Positions 24,136-34,799 of a stretch of 64,000 nt of DNA are shown piece by piece. The position numbers and the translations under genes are program-made. The notes under the pieces were generated by a model that was given only the letters and a program-made list of their open reading frames with translations, did not search any database and had not been told where the DNA came from. Origin of the DNA: Gonatopus flavifemur (lineage: Eukaryota > Arthropoda > Insecta > Hymenoptera > Dryinidae); assembly GCA_018340375.1 (NCBI GenBank), contig JAFFJZ010000010.1:10726001-10790000 (forward strand). Reading direction: 5' to 3'. Position 1 is the first letter of the stretch; every line of letters begins with the position of its first letter.

Positions 24136-24305
24136 CATTGAGGAAAAACTGTAGCTGGAAACGAGCCCAAGTACATTTTTGTAGTTACAGTAGCTACATT
24201 TTTCATTGAAATAGCTATGGAAATCGCTGTGACAGTGGAAAAATAGCTACTGTGACCAAAAATTGTACTTGGACTCATTTTCAGCTACAGTTTTTTTTCT
24301 CAGTG
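24136..24305. mobile_element. CACxG/TA MITE, family CTGTAGCTGrAAACGAG
   Basis: The 170-bp element has inverted ends (CATTGAGGAAAAACTGTAGC against its mirror) and TA at 24134-24135 and 24306-24307. Related copies are at 26448-26610 and, as a fragment, 31590-31705. Confidence 0.8.
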
Positions 24306-24727
24306 TAGTAGAGGACAAATCATAATTCTGTATGAGATATCATAAAATTTCATATGAAAAGTTAGAAAAGTTTTGAAAATTAATACAAAATTCATAAATT
24401 GGTTGCTTCACATAAATTTATATGAAATTTAGGAAGCAATTTTCTACAGTGTATTTACGTAGCCGATTTCTGACCACCCATGCAAGTAGTTGCAGGAACT
24501 GCTGAGAATTTAAGGGAGAACAACGAAAAATGTAGTTGCTACAATAAACAAAACGCACAATTTAATTGGTTCATCATCCGAATATTTACCGCAAAACCTG
24601 TGCTGTTATAACTACGGATTTTGCCGTAGCAGCTGAGAAATAACTATATTCTATGAAAAGAATGCCATAGAAACTTACACGTTTCTTAAAATCTGATAAA
24701 GGGTTGTCCAAATACTACTCCCAAGTA

Positions 24728-25348
24728 CACTGAGAAAACTGTTTTCTTAAACCTACCAAAACATTTCGTTATTTTATGCGCAACCGAAAATTTGTGTTCG
24801 TATAAGTAAACATTTAGTGAGTCCTCCCTGGTAAAAAAAAACCGGATGGAAACCTGGCTCAAACCCGGATGGGAACCCGACTCACACCCGGATGAAATTT
24901 CCGGGATTCCATCCGGGTATATCCGGGCGCGTATACGGTTTTCGCGGTGATTCTTTATCTGGTTTCATCCGGACTCTAACCGGATTTTAATGCTGAATAT
25001 TTTTCGAAACTCTACACGAAATTTGGATAGAATTCATCCGTCTCCTTGTTCGGGTTTTAGTTGGGATTCCAAAAAATATCTTGTCCCAAAACCCGGATAG
25101 GATCCAGATCCGGATACATCCGCATGGAATCCCGGAAATTTCATCCGGGTTTGAGTCGGATTATCATCCAGATTACCATCAGGATTATCATCCAGGTTTC
25201 ATCCGGTTTCTTATCCGGTTTTTTCACCAGGGCTACCAAAATTTGGGTGCGCTAAGCAAATCATCTCACTAAATCACTCACTAACTTTTAGTTACGCCAA
25301 CCGAAAATTTTGGTTGGATATATATTAATTGAATCTTTTCTCTCAGTG
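24728..25348. mobile_element. CACxG/TA MITE split by a CCGGAT element
   Basis: Outer ends CACTGAGAAAACT and its mirror (TCTCTCAGTG) are flanked by TA (24726-24727, 25349-25350). Inner symmetry continues (CAACCGAAAATTT in both arms). The element 24826-25232 is inserted in the middle. Confidence 0.7.
24826..25232. mobile_element. CCC-type MITE, CCGGAT-rich family
   Basis: Ends CCCTGGTAAAAAAAAACCGG and TTTTTTCACCAGGG are inverted, with CT on both sides (24824-24825, 25233-25234). The interior is built of CATCCGG/CCGGATG repeats and contains GCGTATACGG. It is closely related to 40682-41080 and lies inside 24728-25348. Confidence 0.85.
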
Positions 25349-25586
25349 TAGAAAAGTCCAGCGAAAAACTAGCTAACTCGCTAAAAACTTACGAGGCCCT
25401 CCCCAATCTCCAGTTTTTCGTTAGTGCAGGCGTTATGAAGTCGTGAATGATCAGACCATTTCTACTAGGGCTGTAGAACATGATAAAATCTTATAGGATT
25501 CTGTAGCGGTATTTGATTTATGAGACTCTTTCAAGGGGGTGCCTGCAATTATTTTAACAACAATAGCGAAAAAAGCAGAGTGAGTA

Positions 25587-25976
25587 CATTGTAAGAAATA
25601 CATATGAAATGACATGCAACAAGGTTACTTAGCCTGTTCATGTAAAATGCATTTCCACTAACATTAGGCAGTCGTTTTACCTTGTATGTCAACTGTCAAT
25701 TCACATGAACACCATGATGGTAATTTGACAAGTACTAAGTAGGTACTGATAAAATGAAATTATATCCACATGTCAATGTAAAATCACCAACTTTATTGGT
25801 AATTTTACAAACACTCAGGACTGGTAAAATCGATTACATGTACATGTCAATGTAAAATCACTTGCATTCTGGTAAAAATACAGTTAATATGTATCATGTA
25901 ATTTTACTGATACTGTATAGGTAAATTCTGTTACTATTGACATTTGGTAAAATTACTACCAAAATTTTGTACAGTG
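25587..25976. mobile_element. CACxG/TA MITE with GGTAAAAT repeats
   Basis: Ends CATTGTAAGAAAT and TTTTGTACAGTG sit between TA dinucleotides (25585-25586, 25977-25978). ACATGTCAATGTAAAATCAC occurs twice about 70 nt apart (25771 and 25841). Confidence 0.65.
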
Positions 25977-26173
25977 TAGCTGTTATAGTGAACCAAATCT
26001 AGGTAGTAACAATTACCGAATCAATTTGGTAAGTATGTATAACTAGCTCCTTTTGCATCAACAGTAGTTTGACGTAACCCAATTACAAGGACTGTATCAA
26101 TAGCATTCATGGCTCGACTCACAATCTTTTCATTCCGAAAACATCGATAAGTACTTCTTTTGCTATTTCTCAC

Positions 26174-26344
26174 CAGGGATGGGCAGCCTCAATTATTTTT
26201 TGTACTCAAAGTGCTTCCTTTTGTCAAGTAATTTTCTATTTTCATACAGTGAAGATTTTGAACGGCAAATTAGAAAGTACTTGACAAGAAAAAATACTTT
26301 GAGTACAAAAGGTAATTGAGACTACAAATTACAAAGCATCTCTA
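26174..26344. repeat. Hairpin element, possible hAT-like MITE
   Basis: Arms around 26188-26245 and 26265-26320 are reverse complements (for example GTACTCAAAGT against ACTTTGAGTAC). The left boundary reads CAGGGATGGGC, a hAT-like end, but the right boundary is diverged and no 8-bp TSD was found. Confidence 0.5.
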
Positions 26345-26447
26345 AATCATGTTTTGCCTTTGCAATAATATGTCATATTGGTACTGACATAATCGTTGAA
26401 ATAACATCATTTTGTACAATGAAACAGCCGATAGATGTTTTGCAAAA

Positions 26448-26610
26448 CACTGAGAAAAAACTGTACCTGAAAACGAGCTCAATTATATTTTTGTAGTTGT
26501 AGGAGCCATATTTTCCAATACAGAATTGCTGTGATGATGAAAATATGGCAAATGTAACTGAAAATCTGTACTTGGGTTTATTCCCAGCTACAGTTTTCCA
26601 TCTCAATGTG
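26448..26610. mobile_element. Copy of the CTGTAGCTGrAAACGAG MITE
   Basis: This 163-bp relative of 24136-24305 has ends CACTGAGAAAAAACTGTACC and a mirrored right end. The TA flanks are not preserved. Confidence 0.7.
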
Positions 26611-26654
26611 CAAACGAAAAGAATAGTATAAATCTTTTGTGGTATTTAGTGAAA

Positions 26655-27560
26655 ATATCATTTCCAAATATCGCTTGTACAAGATTCCGTCCTAGCATCT
26701 GCTTTCACCTTCAGAAATGTGAATTTTATGTCTCTTTTCCTGGATGAAAACATTGACGGTACTCGAACATCGATGCGCCTGAAGGATGACAGCTCCGAGA
26801 TGCACCGATGTTGACACCGTCTCTCACAGACGGGTGGGACCAATGGAAAACTTCTACCACTGTGTATTCCAAGTATACAAATACATGACTTTTCCACTCA
26901 AATTTGTGTAAACTTTCACACGCTTACAACTAAATGCTTTTCTTATTACGAAAACATGATTTCCGGAATACAAAATGACTTGGTGATATGTTTTGTGATT
27001 GTGAAAAGCATTGAACTGTAACTGTCTGAAGGTCAGAAATCAAACCTTCCGCATGAACGACATATTTTGTAATCCGATCATCTGGTCGGGTCCCTTGAAG
27101 TGCCGACGTCGTTAAGGGTCGTTTGAAATTTTTCAAGATTGACGATGGTAGGAAAAAGACAAACTTCACTATTTGATTTATGTTTCGAAATGAGGATTTC
27201 ATTAGATCATTCGAAAACTCAATTTCATTGAGGAAGGATAGCATAAAAAAATAATCACTGTTTATGTTCTCAATTTTAGTGGTTGTTTGTAACGAGGATG
27301 TAGTAACGTGTGACATCAACTGAACATCATTTGTGCTGATCATCAACGATGCACCAAGACAGCATCTTGTTAATATTACCTGAACAAAATTCAATAAATA
27401 CCCTGCCAGAAGACTCGCATGGCTCACGAGCGACAGCCTGCTTTACCACTTCTCCTGTATAGGCTTTCACACTCTCTTCGCATTCCATTTTCTTTTTCCC
27501 GTATTTCTTTCCTGCATGTTTTGTCTTCGCTTGAATTTTTTTGATTATTTGAACCAATGA
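26655..27560 (-). other. Minus-strand open frames, doubtful exon
   Basis: Three minus-strand frames follow each other (27557-27327, 27427-26930, 26897-26658). The first is lysine-rich, starts with TTG rather than ATG, and ends its plausible part at TTCAG|GTAATA (donor-like). No domain is recognised and the second frame has no better support. It could be a decayed transposon or a host exon; I cannot tell. Confidence 0.15.
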
Positions 27561-27870
27561 TGTAATTTATCCAATGCTTCAACTAAGATGCAGTCAAGAA
27601 TTCACAAACAAGAAAATAGAGATTGGCTTCCTAAATTCCTTGGAGTAAAAAGTTCACTCTTGAAGAGTGAAAATACTGCAAGTCCAGGAAGAGTGAGATT
27701 AAGAGTGGCCTCTCACGCCAACAGAGTGAAGGTTCAATTCGGTCTAAAGAGTGAATCTTCACCTTCCACCTTTTCATACGAGTGGAATCTTCACTCCAAG
27801 AGATTGAAAATTCACTCTCATGGAGCGAAAACTCACTCTATAGGAGTGGAATCTCATTGTTGGACTTACG

Positions 27871-28599
27871 CACTGAGAGAAGAGCAATTTGGAGGTTCGG
27901 TAAATGATATTATCCCAATCAGGAAAATCCGTAATATGCCAATGTTGACAACAGGTGCAGTACAGTGCCAGTATTGGGTCTCCAACACTTGGTCAACACG
28001 TACGGGATCAGTACTGGATACATAAAAATACAGTAATATGCCTGTACTGGTAAACCAGTACTGAGAATTTAATACCGGCCAGGTCCTGACCCAGTACTGG
28101 CCCTGCACTGATTGCGAATAATTGCATCAGTACTCAATCCCCAGTACTGAAAAGCGTTATCATTCCAGACAAATGCTAGTACCCTGCCAGTCTTGGCTAG
28201 TACTGGTGCAGTACTGCGCCTGTTGTAAATTTCTGCTTGGGTATATTTGATCGATAAATCTGAGTATTACTGAACTTTCAGCGATATTCCATGGAATTTC
28301 AAGAAACATTATTGAAATTTTGCTTTACATTACTCAGTGTTAGAATAGAATAGAATATTCATGATCAAATGCGCTGTGTATCACTCAATTTCTAAACGTT
28401 CAGTGACTGAATGACACACATCGAATTTGGTCATGAATATTGTATATATATTAATAATACCTGAAGAACACTGAGTAATGTTAAGCAAAATGTCAGTAAT
28501 TTTTCTTGAAATTTCATGAAACATCGTTCAGTACTATTTAGATTTATCGACCAAGTATATTAATATTCACCGAACCTCCAAATCGCTCTCTTTTCAGTG
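27871..28599. mobile_element. Nested element, ends CACTGArAgAGAGC...GGAGGTTCGG
   Basis: The left end (27871) and right end (28599) are inverted over about 40 nt (including AATTTGGAGGTTCGG). The inner arms also fold: 28245-28395 pairs with 28400-28560. It is inserted into 27631-28646 and itself contains 27914-28241. Confidence 0.7.
27914..28241. mobile_element. Innermost element, CAGTACTGG-rich
   Basis: Ends CCCAAtCAG and CTGCTTGGG are inverted, followed inside by CAACAGGyGCAGTAC in both arms. CCAGTACTG occurs repeatedly. The flanks are TAT on both sides (27911-27913, 28242-28244), so the duplication may be 3 bp here rather than 2. Confidence 0.65.
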
Positions 28600-28649
28600 C
28601 AGTATTTTCACTCTTTAGGAGTGGATTTTCACTCTAAGAAATTTAGAGA

Positions 28650-30143
28650 GTGAAAATCCACTCCTAAAGAGTTAATTTTTTCTAGTGGATCGAATTTAGA
28701 ATACATGAAAAAACACATGTCTCGATTCAAGAGGGTGTTTTATGTGAAAAAGAAATTTTATATTGTCAAATGAGTCAACAGTTTCCTTTTTTTGACAAAC
28801 AACTTCTTTTACGATCGTATCCTCGAGTTATCTTTATAAAGAATATGTACAGAAAATTAAGCTTCGCAGAGCAAAAAATATTCAACATTTATGTACGACG
28901 ACAATTTCAGTTTAATTTATCTTTTCACGTGCACATTATAAATTTTGTTACAATTTATTTTACAGATCATTCCTTCAGACATAAAGTTTGAAAACTTCAT
29001 AAAATACTCAATGCTTGTCCCAACCAGTTTTGACTCGAATGCAATTATATGAAACCTCGATGATAGGAGAGAAAATCCGTGATAATGATGATTATCGAGT
29101 AAGAAGCTGTAATCCAACTTCCGAGGAAGACGAATCAGTTGTCAAATTGTCTAACGCAGCAGGGTGTTATTATCAGATGGTGTTGTCGGTGAATATACGG
29201 TTTATTCATCTTTTCTTAGCTTACACAACGCATATCCTGAAACTTCAACCGTCAGTCCGTCCATCTATCTTATCTCCCAAAATCATCGGAACCTAACTTC
29301 GAGCGCACACTTTGTTCTTTGTTCGGATTTTCTAAGTGGACGAAAGAGGAGTTGAACGATCCACGATCACATATTTGATTCCCTATCATCAATTTTTGAC
29401 TATGTTCCGATGATCGTTTGGAGAATATTGTTATTACACTGTATATAGACAGCACTGGATATGTTGTGTTTATGAAGAACATTTATACTTCAAGAATGAT
29501 AAACTACTACCATCAGAATTCCTCTGGATCACTGTCTTAGATTGATATATCAACAAATCAGTCTATAAATCAATATTCAATTGTTATTAGCGATTCAAAT
29601 TTTCATTCAACTTGAATCTATAATCAATTAGAAAGCTTCATGAATCAGATGTGCGGTCACATTGAAAACGTGAATGTAGTTCTCGGTACATCTATCGATT
29701 AGATCGTGGTTTTCAATGATAAACATTGACTGTCGGAAACTATTGAACTAACTGAGGAGTATTTGAATTGGTGGATGAGCTTTGATCTCGTTTGAAGTCT
29801 GTTTTGAAGGACTATCAGATTTAATTAGGATGAATGATGCTCACAGTTCCATATAAACTCAATTCAAGGGTAATGTTGAAGGTGTAAAATAAAAGCAACA
29901 AGTTTTTTGCTCATCTATCACTTTGAATCCGAGCCGTAACGAACGATTTGATCCTTAATCATTCGATTGGGGATCATTCAATTATTTATTTGCTTTCAAT
30001 GGCAACCACATAAACGTCTCACTATTCCTTAAAAATGTTCGTAATACTTCACTTTTGGAAGAATTCATACCCTGGGAAAAATTGTCTATTATAAGGTAAT
30101 AACATTCTCTTCAAAAGTACCAGACTTTCTGGGAGTTAATGGT
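28650..30143. other. Unique DNA, no confident gene
   Basis: The short frames at 28770-29482 oppose one another and show no motif. No inverted ends were seen. Confidence 0.35.
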
Positions 30144-30145
30144 AG

Positions 30146-30343
30146 CCCTGCTTCAAAAATCCGATTTAAACTGATTAATTCGTCAATCTGTTTGAATCAG
30201 ATTTTTATCCGGGGAATTTCCTATTTGATCTCATTCAAACCGATTAGATTTGAATGAGATCGAATAGGACACTTCCTGGACAAAAATTTGATTCATAATG
30301 ATTGACCAGTTAATAGGTTTGAATCGGATTTTTTTAAGCAGGG
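30146..30343. mobile_element. CCC-type hairpin MITE, family CCCTGCTTmAAAAATCCG
   Basis: This 198-bp element folds along nearly its whole length: CCCTGCTTCAAAAATCCGAT at the left mirrors the right end, and CATTCAAACCGATTAGATTTGAATG forms the tip. AG lies on both sides (30144-30145, 30344-30345). A longer relative is at 30828-31138. Confidence 0.88.
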
Positions 30344-30364
30344 AGAATAATAATATTTTATAAT

Positions 30365-30661
30365 CAGGGCCGTGGAGAGAAAATCCGGGCCCGGGGGGAA
30401 GCGACTTACGAGCCCCAATTTTCTTGAAATTGGGTTGAAAAAGGGTTTAAAAACTTTATTCTCACAAAGGAATAATACAAAGTTCCTTGACTTCAAAATC
30501 AAAAACATATACCTCATCATAGATCTTTCGTTTCGTTTGAGTTGGAAACCGTTTGACAAAAACGGAAGGAGATAGAGAGTACTTGGGAAAAATCCGGGCC
30601 CCCAGAAAACTCAGGGCTGGGGGGGGAAACACCCTGGCAGTCACCCCTCTCGTCAGGCCTG
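30365..30661. mobile_element. hAT-like element with 7/8 TSD
   Basis: It starts CAGGGCCGTG and ends CGTCAGGCCTG. The flanks TTTATAAT (30357-30364) and TTTATAGT (30662-30669) agree at seven of eight positions. Two GGGCCC-containing patches (AAAATCCGGGCCC at 30379 and 30590) repeat near the ends. Poly-G runs near both ends are unusual. The end symmetry is weak, so the call rests mainly on the flanks. Confidence 0.6.
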
Positions 30662-30827
30662 TTTATAGTAGAAAGTTTGGTACTTTTAAAGAGAACGTTT
30701 GGTATATAACCTCAAAATGCAAGTATATCTTCAATATACTAGCGAGTCTCGTAATTTGAAATAGATAATTTTTCTCAATGTATTCTCAAAGGAAGCATGA
30801 ATCGATTGGTGGGTTTTATTTGAACTA

Positions 30828-31138
30828 TCCTGCTTAAAAAATCCGATTCAAACCTATCAACTGGTCAATCAGTATGAATCAAGTTTTTGTCCAGGAATTT
30901 TCCTATTCGATCTTATTCAAATCTAATCGGTTTGCATAGGAAATTTTTACTCAATGGGATATAATCAGGAAATTCGAATCATGTACATTTGAATTTACTG
31001 ATTATATCCCATTGAGTAGAAATTTCATATTCAAACCGATTATATTCGAATGAGATCGAATAGGAAAATTCCCGCACAAAAATCTGATTCAAACTGGTTG
31101 AAGAGTTGATAAGTTTAAATCGGATTTTTGAAGCAGGG
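30828..31138. mobile_element. CCC-type hairpin MITE with extra central hairpin
   Basis: Same family as 30146-30343 (ends tCCTGCTTAAAAAATCCG and mirror), TA on both sides (30826-30827, 31139-31140). It is 113 bp longer because its centre holds a further palindrome: 30948-30968 and 30998-31018 are perfect 21-nt inverse copies. Confidence 0.85.
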
Positions 31139-31139
31139 T

Positions 31140-31589
31140 ACCTGGAAAAAATTAATGTGGATCTAATCGGGAGGAATAAGTGATCCAAATTTTCGTTGAC
31201 CGTCACTTTTGAACGGGGCACAAATTTGAGAAGAATCGTACACTGGATTTTGATAATTCGTTCACTCTTTTCATTATTTCGACGATAAAAATGTGGATTC
31301 CATTATTGAAATGATAGACAAAGTCAACGAATCATCAAAGTTCGGTGTATGGATGCTTCTTGAATTTGTGCTCTGTCCAAAAATGACAAATCAGGTGACA
31401 AGCATTTGGATGACACTGAAAGAAAACACTGGAGCAGAGAATGAGCCCACCCTGAGAAAATTCTTCAGTTGTAGTAACTGAAAATGACATCAAGTAAAAA
31501 ATGTAAGTTGCCTGGACAAAAATTGTTAGTTGAAGGGACTCCAAAGATACTCATATTGAGTCGAGGCAAATTTTTTATTTGAGATCATA
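31140..31589. other. Unique DNA
   Basis: Nothing recognised. Confidence 0.4.
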
Positions 31590-31705
31590 TTGCACTGAAA
31601 TTTTTAGTCACGACACCTAAACGGTTTTTTCAGCGCGAGTACATTTTTATAGTTATAGTAGCTGTATTTTTCATTGAAGTGGCTGTGATTCACGCTTCCC
31701 AGATC
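31590..31705. mobile_element. Fragment of the CTGTAGCTG MITE family
   Basis: GAGTACATTTTTATAGTTATAG and the following TTTTTCATTGAAGTGGCTGT correspond to the left half of 24136-24305. The right half is missing. Confidence 0.6.
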
Positions 31706-31919
31706 GACTTAGATCTAATCCATTTTTTCCGAAGGTACTTCATGCTTATAAATCATTCAAAGATGGAGGAAGTAGACAGTTAGTGCATGTACATTTAAAT
31801 TTATTAACGTGAAATTTTTATTCGTTAAAATTTACGTAGTTCCGAATAGAAGATCTGCATGGAGGAAAATGAGAAGTGACCGCTATTCCAATCGCTGTGG
31901 CTGACCGGTCGGGAAAAAT

Positions 31920-32935
31920 CCTCGAAGGATCCTTCAAGGGAACTCACAGGAATCTTTGTAGGATTCTATACGGATTCCTATAAAGGGACTTGTATGGAAA
32001 TATTTTGCTGAAAAATTTTTGAGCATCTCTGTAAAATTTCTGAAAAACTGTGATTTTCCTCTGCAAAAGTCTGAGAAAGTCTGAGAAAGTCTGAGATTTC
32101 GATGAAAAATCTAATATTTTTGGGACATCGTCCTCAGAGTTTTTTCAGAGTTTATCCAGAGATTTTTCATTACAATTTCATATAGATGATTATGAATTCC
32201 TTCCTGATAAAACTTCGAAATATTATGACAAATGTTCATGTTTTCTCCAAGAGCTATAAAAAATCATGAAATATAAGTGATTCTCAGAATTTTCTCGGAT
32301 CTTTTATCAGAGATTTTTCATCGAGATTTCCGATTGGTGATGGTGAATTTATTGAACTCTGGAAAAAGTATGATAAATGTCTGTGTTTCCTCTGAAAGCT
32401 AACAAAAAAACCACGAAACATGAGTGACATTTGATGTGATTTAATACAGAGTCAGAACAATCGTCTGCTATATTTACGACTGCTAGTTCCAACTCAAAAA
32501 TTACGAGAAAAGTTCTAAACATTACTCGCTTCTGATCATTTTCACTTGCCTGTTCAGGAAAACAGGGATTCATCACTTTCTTTCCAGAGTTTCATCAGGA
32601 ATAAATTCATAATTATCTATCTGAAATTTCAATGAAAAATCTCTGATAAACTTCGAAAAAACTCTGAGAAACTTTGAGAAAACTCTAAGAACGATGTCCC
32701 AAAAAAAAATTAGATTTTCCATCGGATTCTCAGAGTTTCTCAGACTTTATCAGACTTTTGCAGAGGGAAATCAGAGTTTTTCAGAAATTTTACAGAGAGT
32801 TTCAGAAATTTGTCAGTGAAATATCCCCATACGGGGACCCATATTGGTAGTCATATTTATTTGACATAGGAACTTGTGAAAGATTCTATGAGGGATCTTA
32901 TGAGGGATCATATAAGGTATCAAGTAAAAGAAGCT
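31920..32935. repeat. Large TCTGA/TCAGA-rich foldback element
   Basis: The left arm (about 31985-32240) and right arm (about 32575-32840) are reverse complements, including CTCTGCAAAAGTCTGA and GGGACATCGT in both. The middle holds a partial direct repeat (32140-32235 against 32295-32400). The outer ends are too diverged to fix the boundary or a TSD. Confidence 0.65.
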
Positions 32936-32950
32936 CTGTTTGAATCTCGG

Positions 32951-32952
<2 letters not shown>

Positions 32953-32982
<30 letters not shown>
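32953..32982. repeat. (AT)15 microsatellite
   Basis: Thirty nucleotides of uninterrupted AT dinucleotide follow the foldback element. Confidence 0.95.
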
Positions 32983-32984
<2 letters not shown>

Positions 32985-32989
32985 GTCAT

Positions 32990-33637
32990 TCCCTGTCGAA
33001 TTTACGATTAATTTCCTGAATATTTTTGAAATGATTATTTCCGAACTCTTTGTTGGAAAATAAAAGACACGTATCATTTGTTTTTTTCTCTTTATTGTGA
33101 TTTCCAATTCATAAATTGGTGTGAGATTTTTTGGTTTTGACAGATCCAGTGTATTTCAAATGCTTGTATCTCGAGAAACTTTTGGCATACAGAATTATTC
33201 CCATAGCATGAAAGTTAAGAATTTCTTTGAACTTTTGAAAGACTCCAGTGGAAATTTTGTCTTCTATTCTTGTTTAATTACAATTCGACGATGGAGAAAA
33301 GAGAGACATTGGATTCGAATTTGAAAATTTCTAATTTTCCAATTTCACAAACATGGTTAGTTTGTAAAGCATCACGATATTTTTGGGTCATTACCGAAAA
33401 TGGTACTCCACAGCATTCATGAGAAATAGGCAAAATAAGAGCACCCTGGAAATTTTGCGTGCTCGATCATAGGTACCTAAATTTTCATTGACGAATTAAT
33501 GCGTGATTTCAAGTTATTGAGTCAGATTTTTTAGAGATGGCCCTGGAGTACCATTTTCGGAAACGAACCAACAATATCTTCACACTCTACAGAATAATTG
33601 TGTTTGTGAAATTGAAAAATGTGCACATTTGAATACA
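32990..33637. other. Unique DNA
   Basis: Nothing confident is visible. GTTCGT/GGTCATTAC-like motifs near 33385 and 33560 (ACCGAAAATGGTACTCCA against its mirror) hint at a decayed inverted repeat. Confidence 0.35.
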
Positions 33638-33639
33638 AT

Positions 33640-33986
33640 CCCTGGTGAAAAAAGTTTCTGTGGAAATCTCTGGAAATTTCCCTGAATTTTACTGCAGAAA
33701 TCTAAATCTCACTGAAAAACTCTGAAAAAATACTGAAAAGACCTAAAAGAATCTGGAAATCTCTGAAAACCTATGTAAATATATAAAAATTTTTCCAACT
33801 CTGAAAAATCTGAAGAACTCTGAAAATCTCTGACCAATTCTGAAAAACTCTCACTTATCGGGGACGTCTTTCCCCTGAAATTTTTTCTGCATATTTTTGA
33901 AAAACTGAATGTTTCTGAAAATCACTCTGAAATCCTCTGGAAAACTCTTCACTGAAAATGATTTTCAGCAAAATTTTTCACCAGAG
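33640..33986. mobile_element. CCC-type MITE with CTCTGAAAAA repeats
   Basis: Ends CCCTGGTGAAAAAAG and TTTTTCACCAGAG are inverted, with AT on both sides (33638-33639, 33987-33988). The interior is a degenerate tandem series of CTCTGAAAAA-like units. Confidence 0.8.
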
Positions 33987-34151
33987 ATGCCTTGCTCACT
34001 TTCATCGTCGAATTACAACATAACACGAATAAAAACAAATTCCATCTAAATGTTCGAAAAGTTTACAAAAAATTCGGATTTTTATGCCTCGGGAATAAGT
34101 TTGTGAGCCGAAAGAGAAAGCTTTTCGAGACACAGACCCAAAAATCTGACA

Positions 34152-34798
34152 CCAATGTATACACACGCACGTTTTAAAAACGTCAAAAACAGTCAATAAC
34201 CACACGTTGTGAATTAGTAATATTCTTGCGTTAATTCAACGTAAAAATGTCGCGGCAGATCACGTGTTTTTCAACCATGAAATAACGTCAGATCAACGGT
34301 TTGAACATCGTTTAAAAGACGTCAAATATTGACGTCTCCTAATGATGGTTCTAAAACGTGAATTGAATCCAACAAATTATTTTGAAAACTTTTCATTCAA
34401 TATTGAGAACAATAGTATTTCTGAGTTTGACAGAATTTGAAAAGTATGCCACACTATTTACTATCTCAAGTGCTCTTTGTTGAAATTTTAACCATTGTTC
34501 GGTTTCGTTCGACATTTTTAGCAGAATATCTTCAATTGAAGTTCAAACACAAGGTGTTATAAACACATTTTAAACGCGTGATTCAAATCCGTTTAAAGCA
34601 CGTTTTTTGAGGACGTCGTTTGATGGTTATTTTTGAATATTAGTTTAAATTACACGTCATCAAAACGTAATCCCTGGTCGTCTATTTCCCTATCAAATTT
34701 CAACTAAAAATCAACGTTATGAAATCAACGACTTACGTCCGTTTGACAGTCTAACGTTCTTTCAACGTTGAAATAACGTGTGTGTGTGTTTATTGGGT
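34152..34798. mobile_element. Probable AACGT-rich foldback element
   Basis: The left CACACGCACGTTTT and right end (rc CACACACACACACGTT) are inverted, and ACGTC/AACGTT motifs fill the interior. The left boundary is uncertain and the flanks do not match. Confidence 0.45.
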
Positions 34799-34799
34799 T

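Larger units (their letters stand above)
27631..28646. mobile_element. ACTC-rich foldback element split by a nest
   Basis: Left part 27631-27870 and right part 28600-28646 are halves of one palindromic element built of CACTC/GAGTG motifs, with inverted ends CTAAATTyCTTrGAGT. A related uninterrupted copy is at 53594-53827, where the sequences flanking the break here are contiguous. The break holds 27871-28599. An extra inverted tail continues to about 28675. Confidence 0.7.

Noticed and set aside
24320..24460. Possible CACTG-type MITE around CATAAATTTATATGAAATTT
   Set aside because: A small hairpin is present but the ends are not inverted copies.
26930..27427. 165-codon minus-strand frame
   Set aside because: No recognisable domain. 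Only the neighbouring lysine-rich segment with a donor-like site deserved a low-confidence mention.
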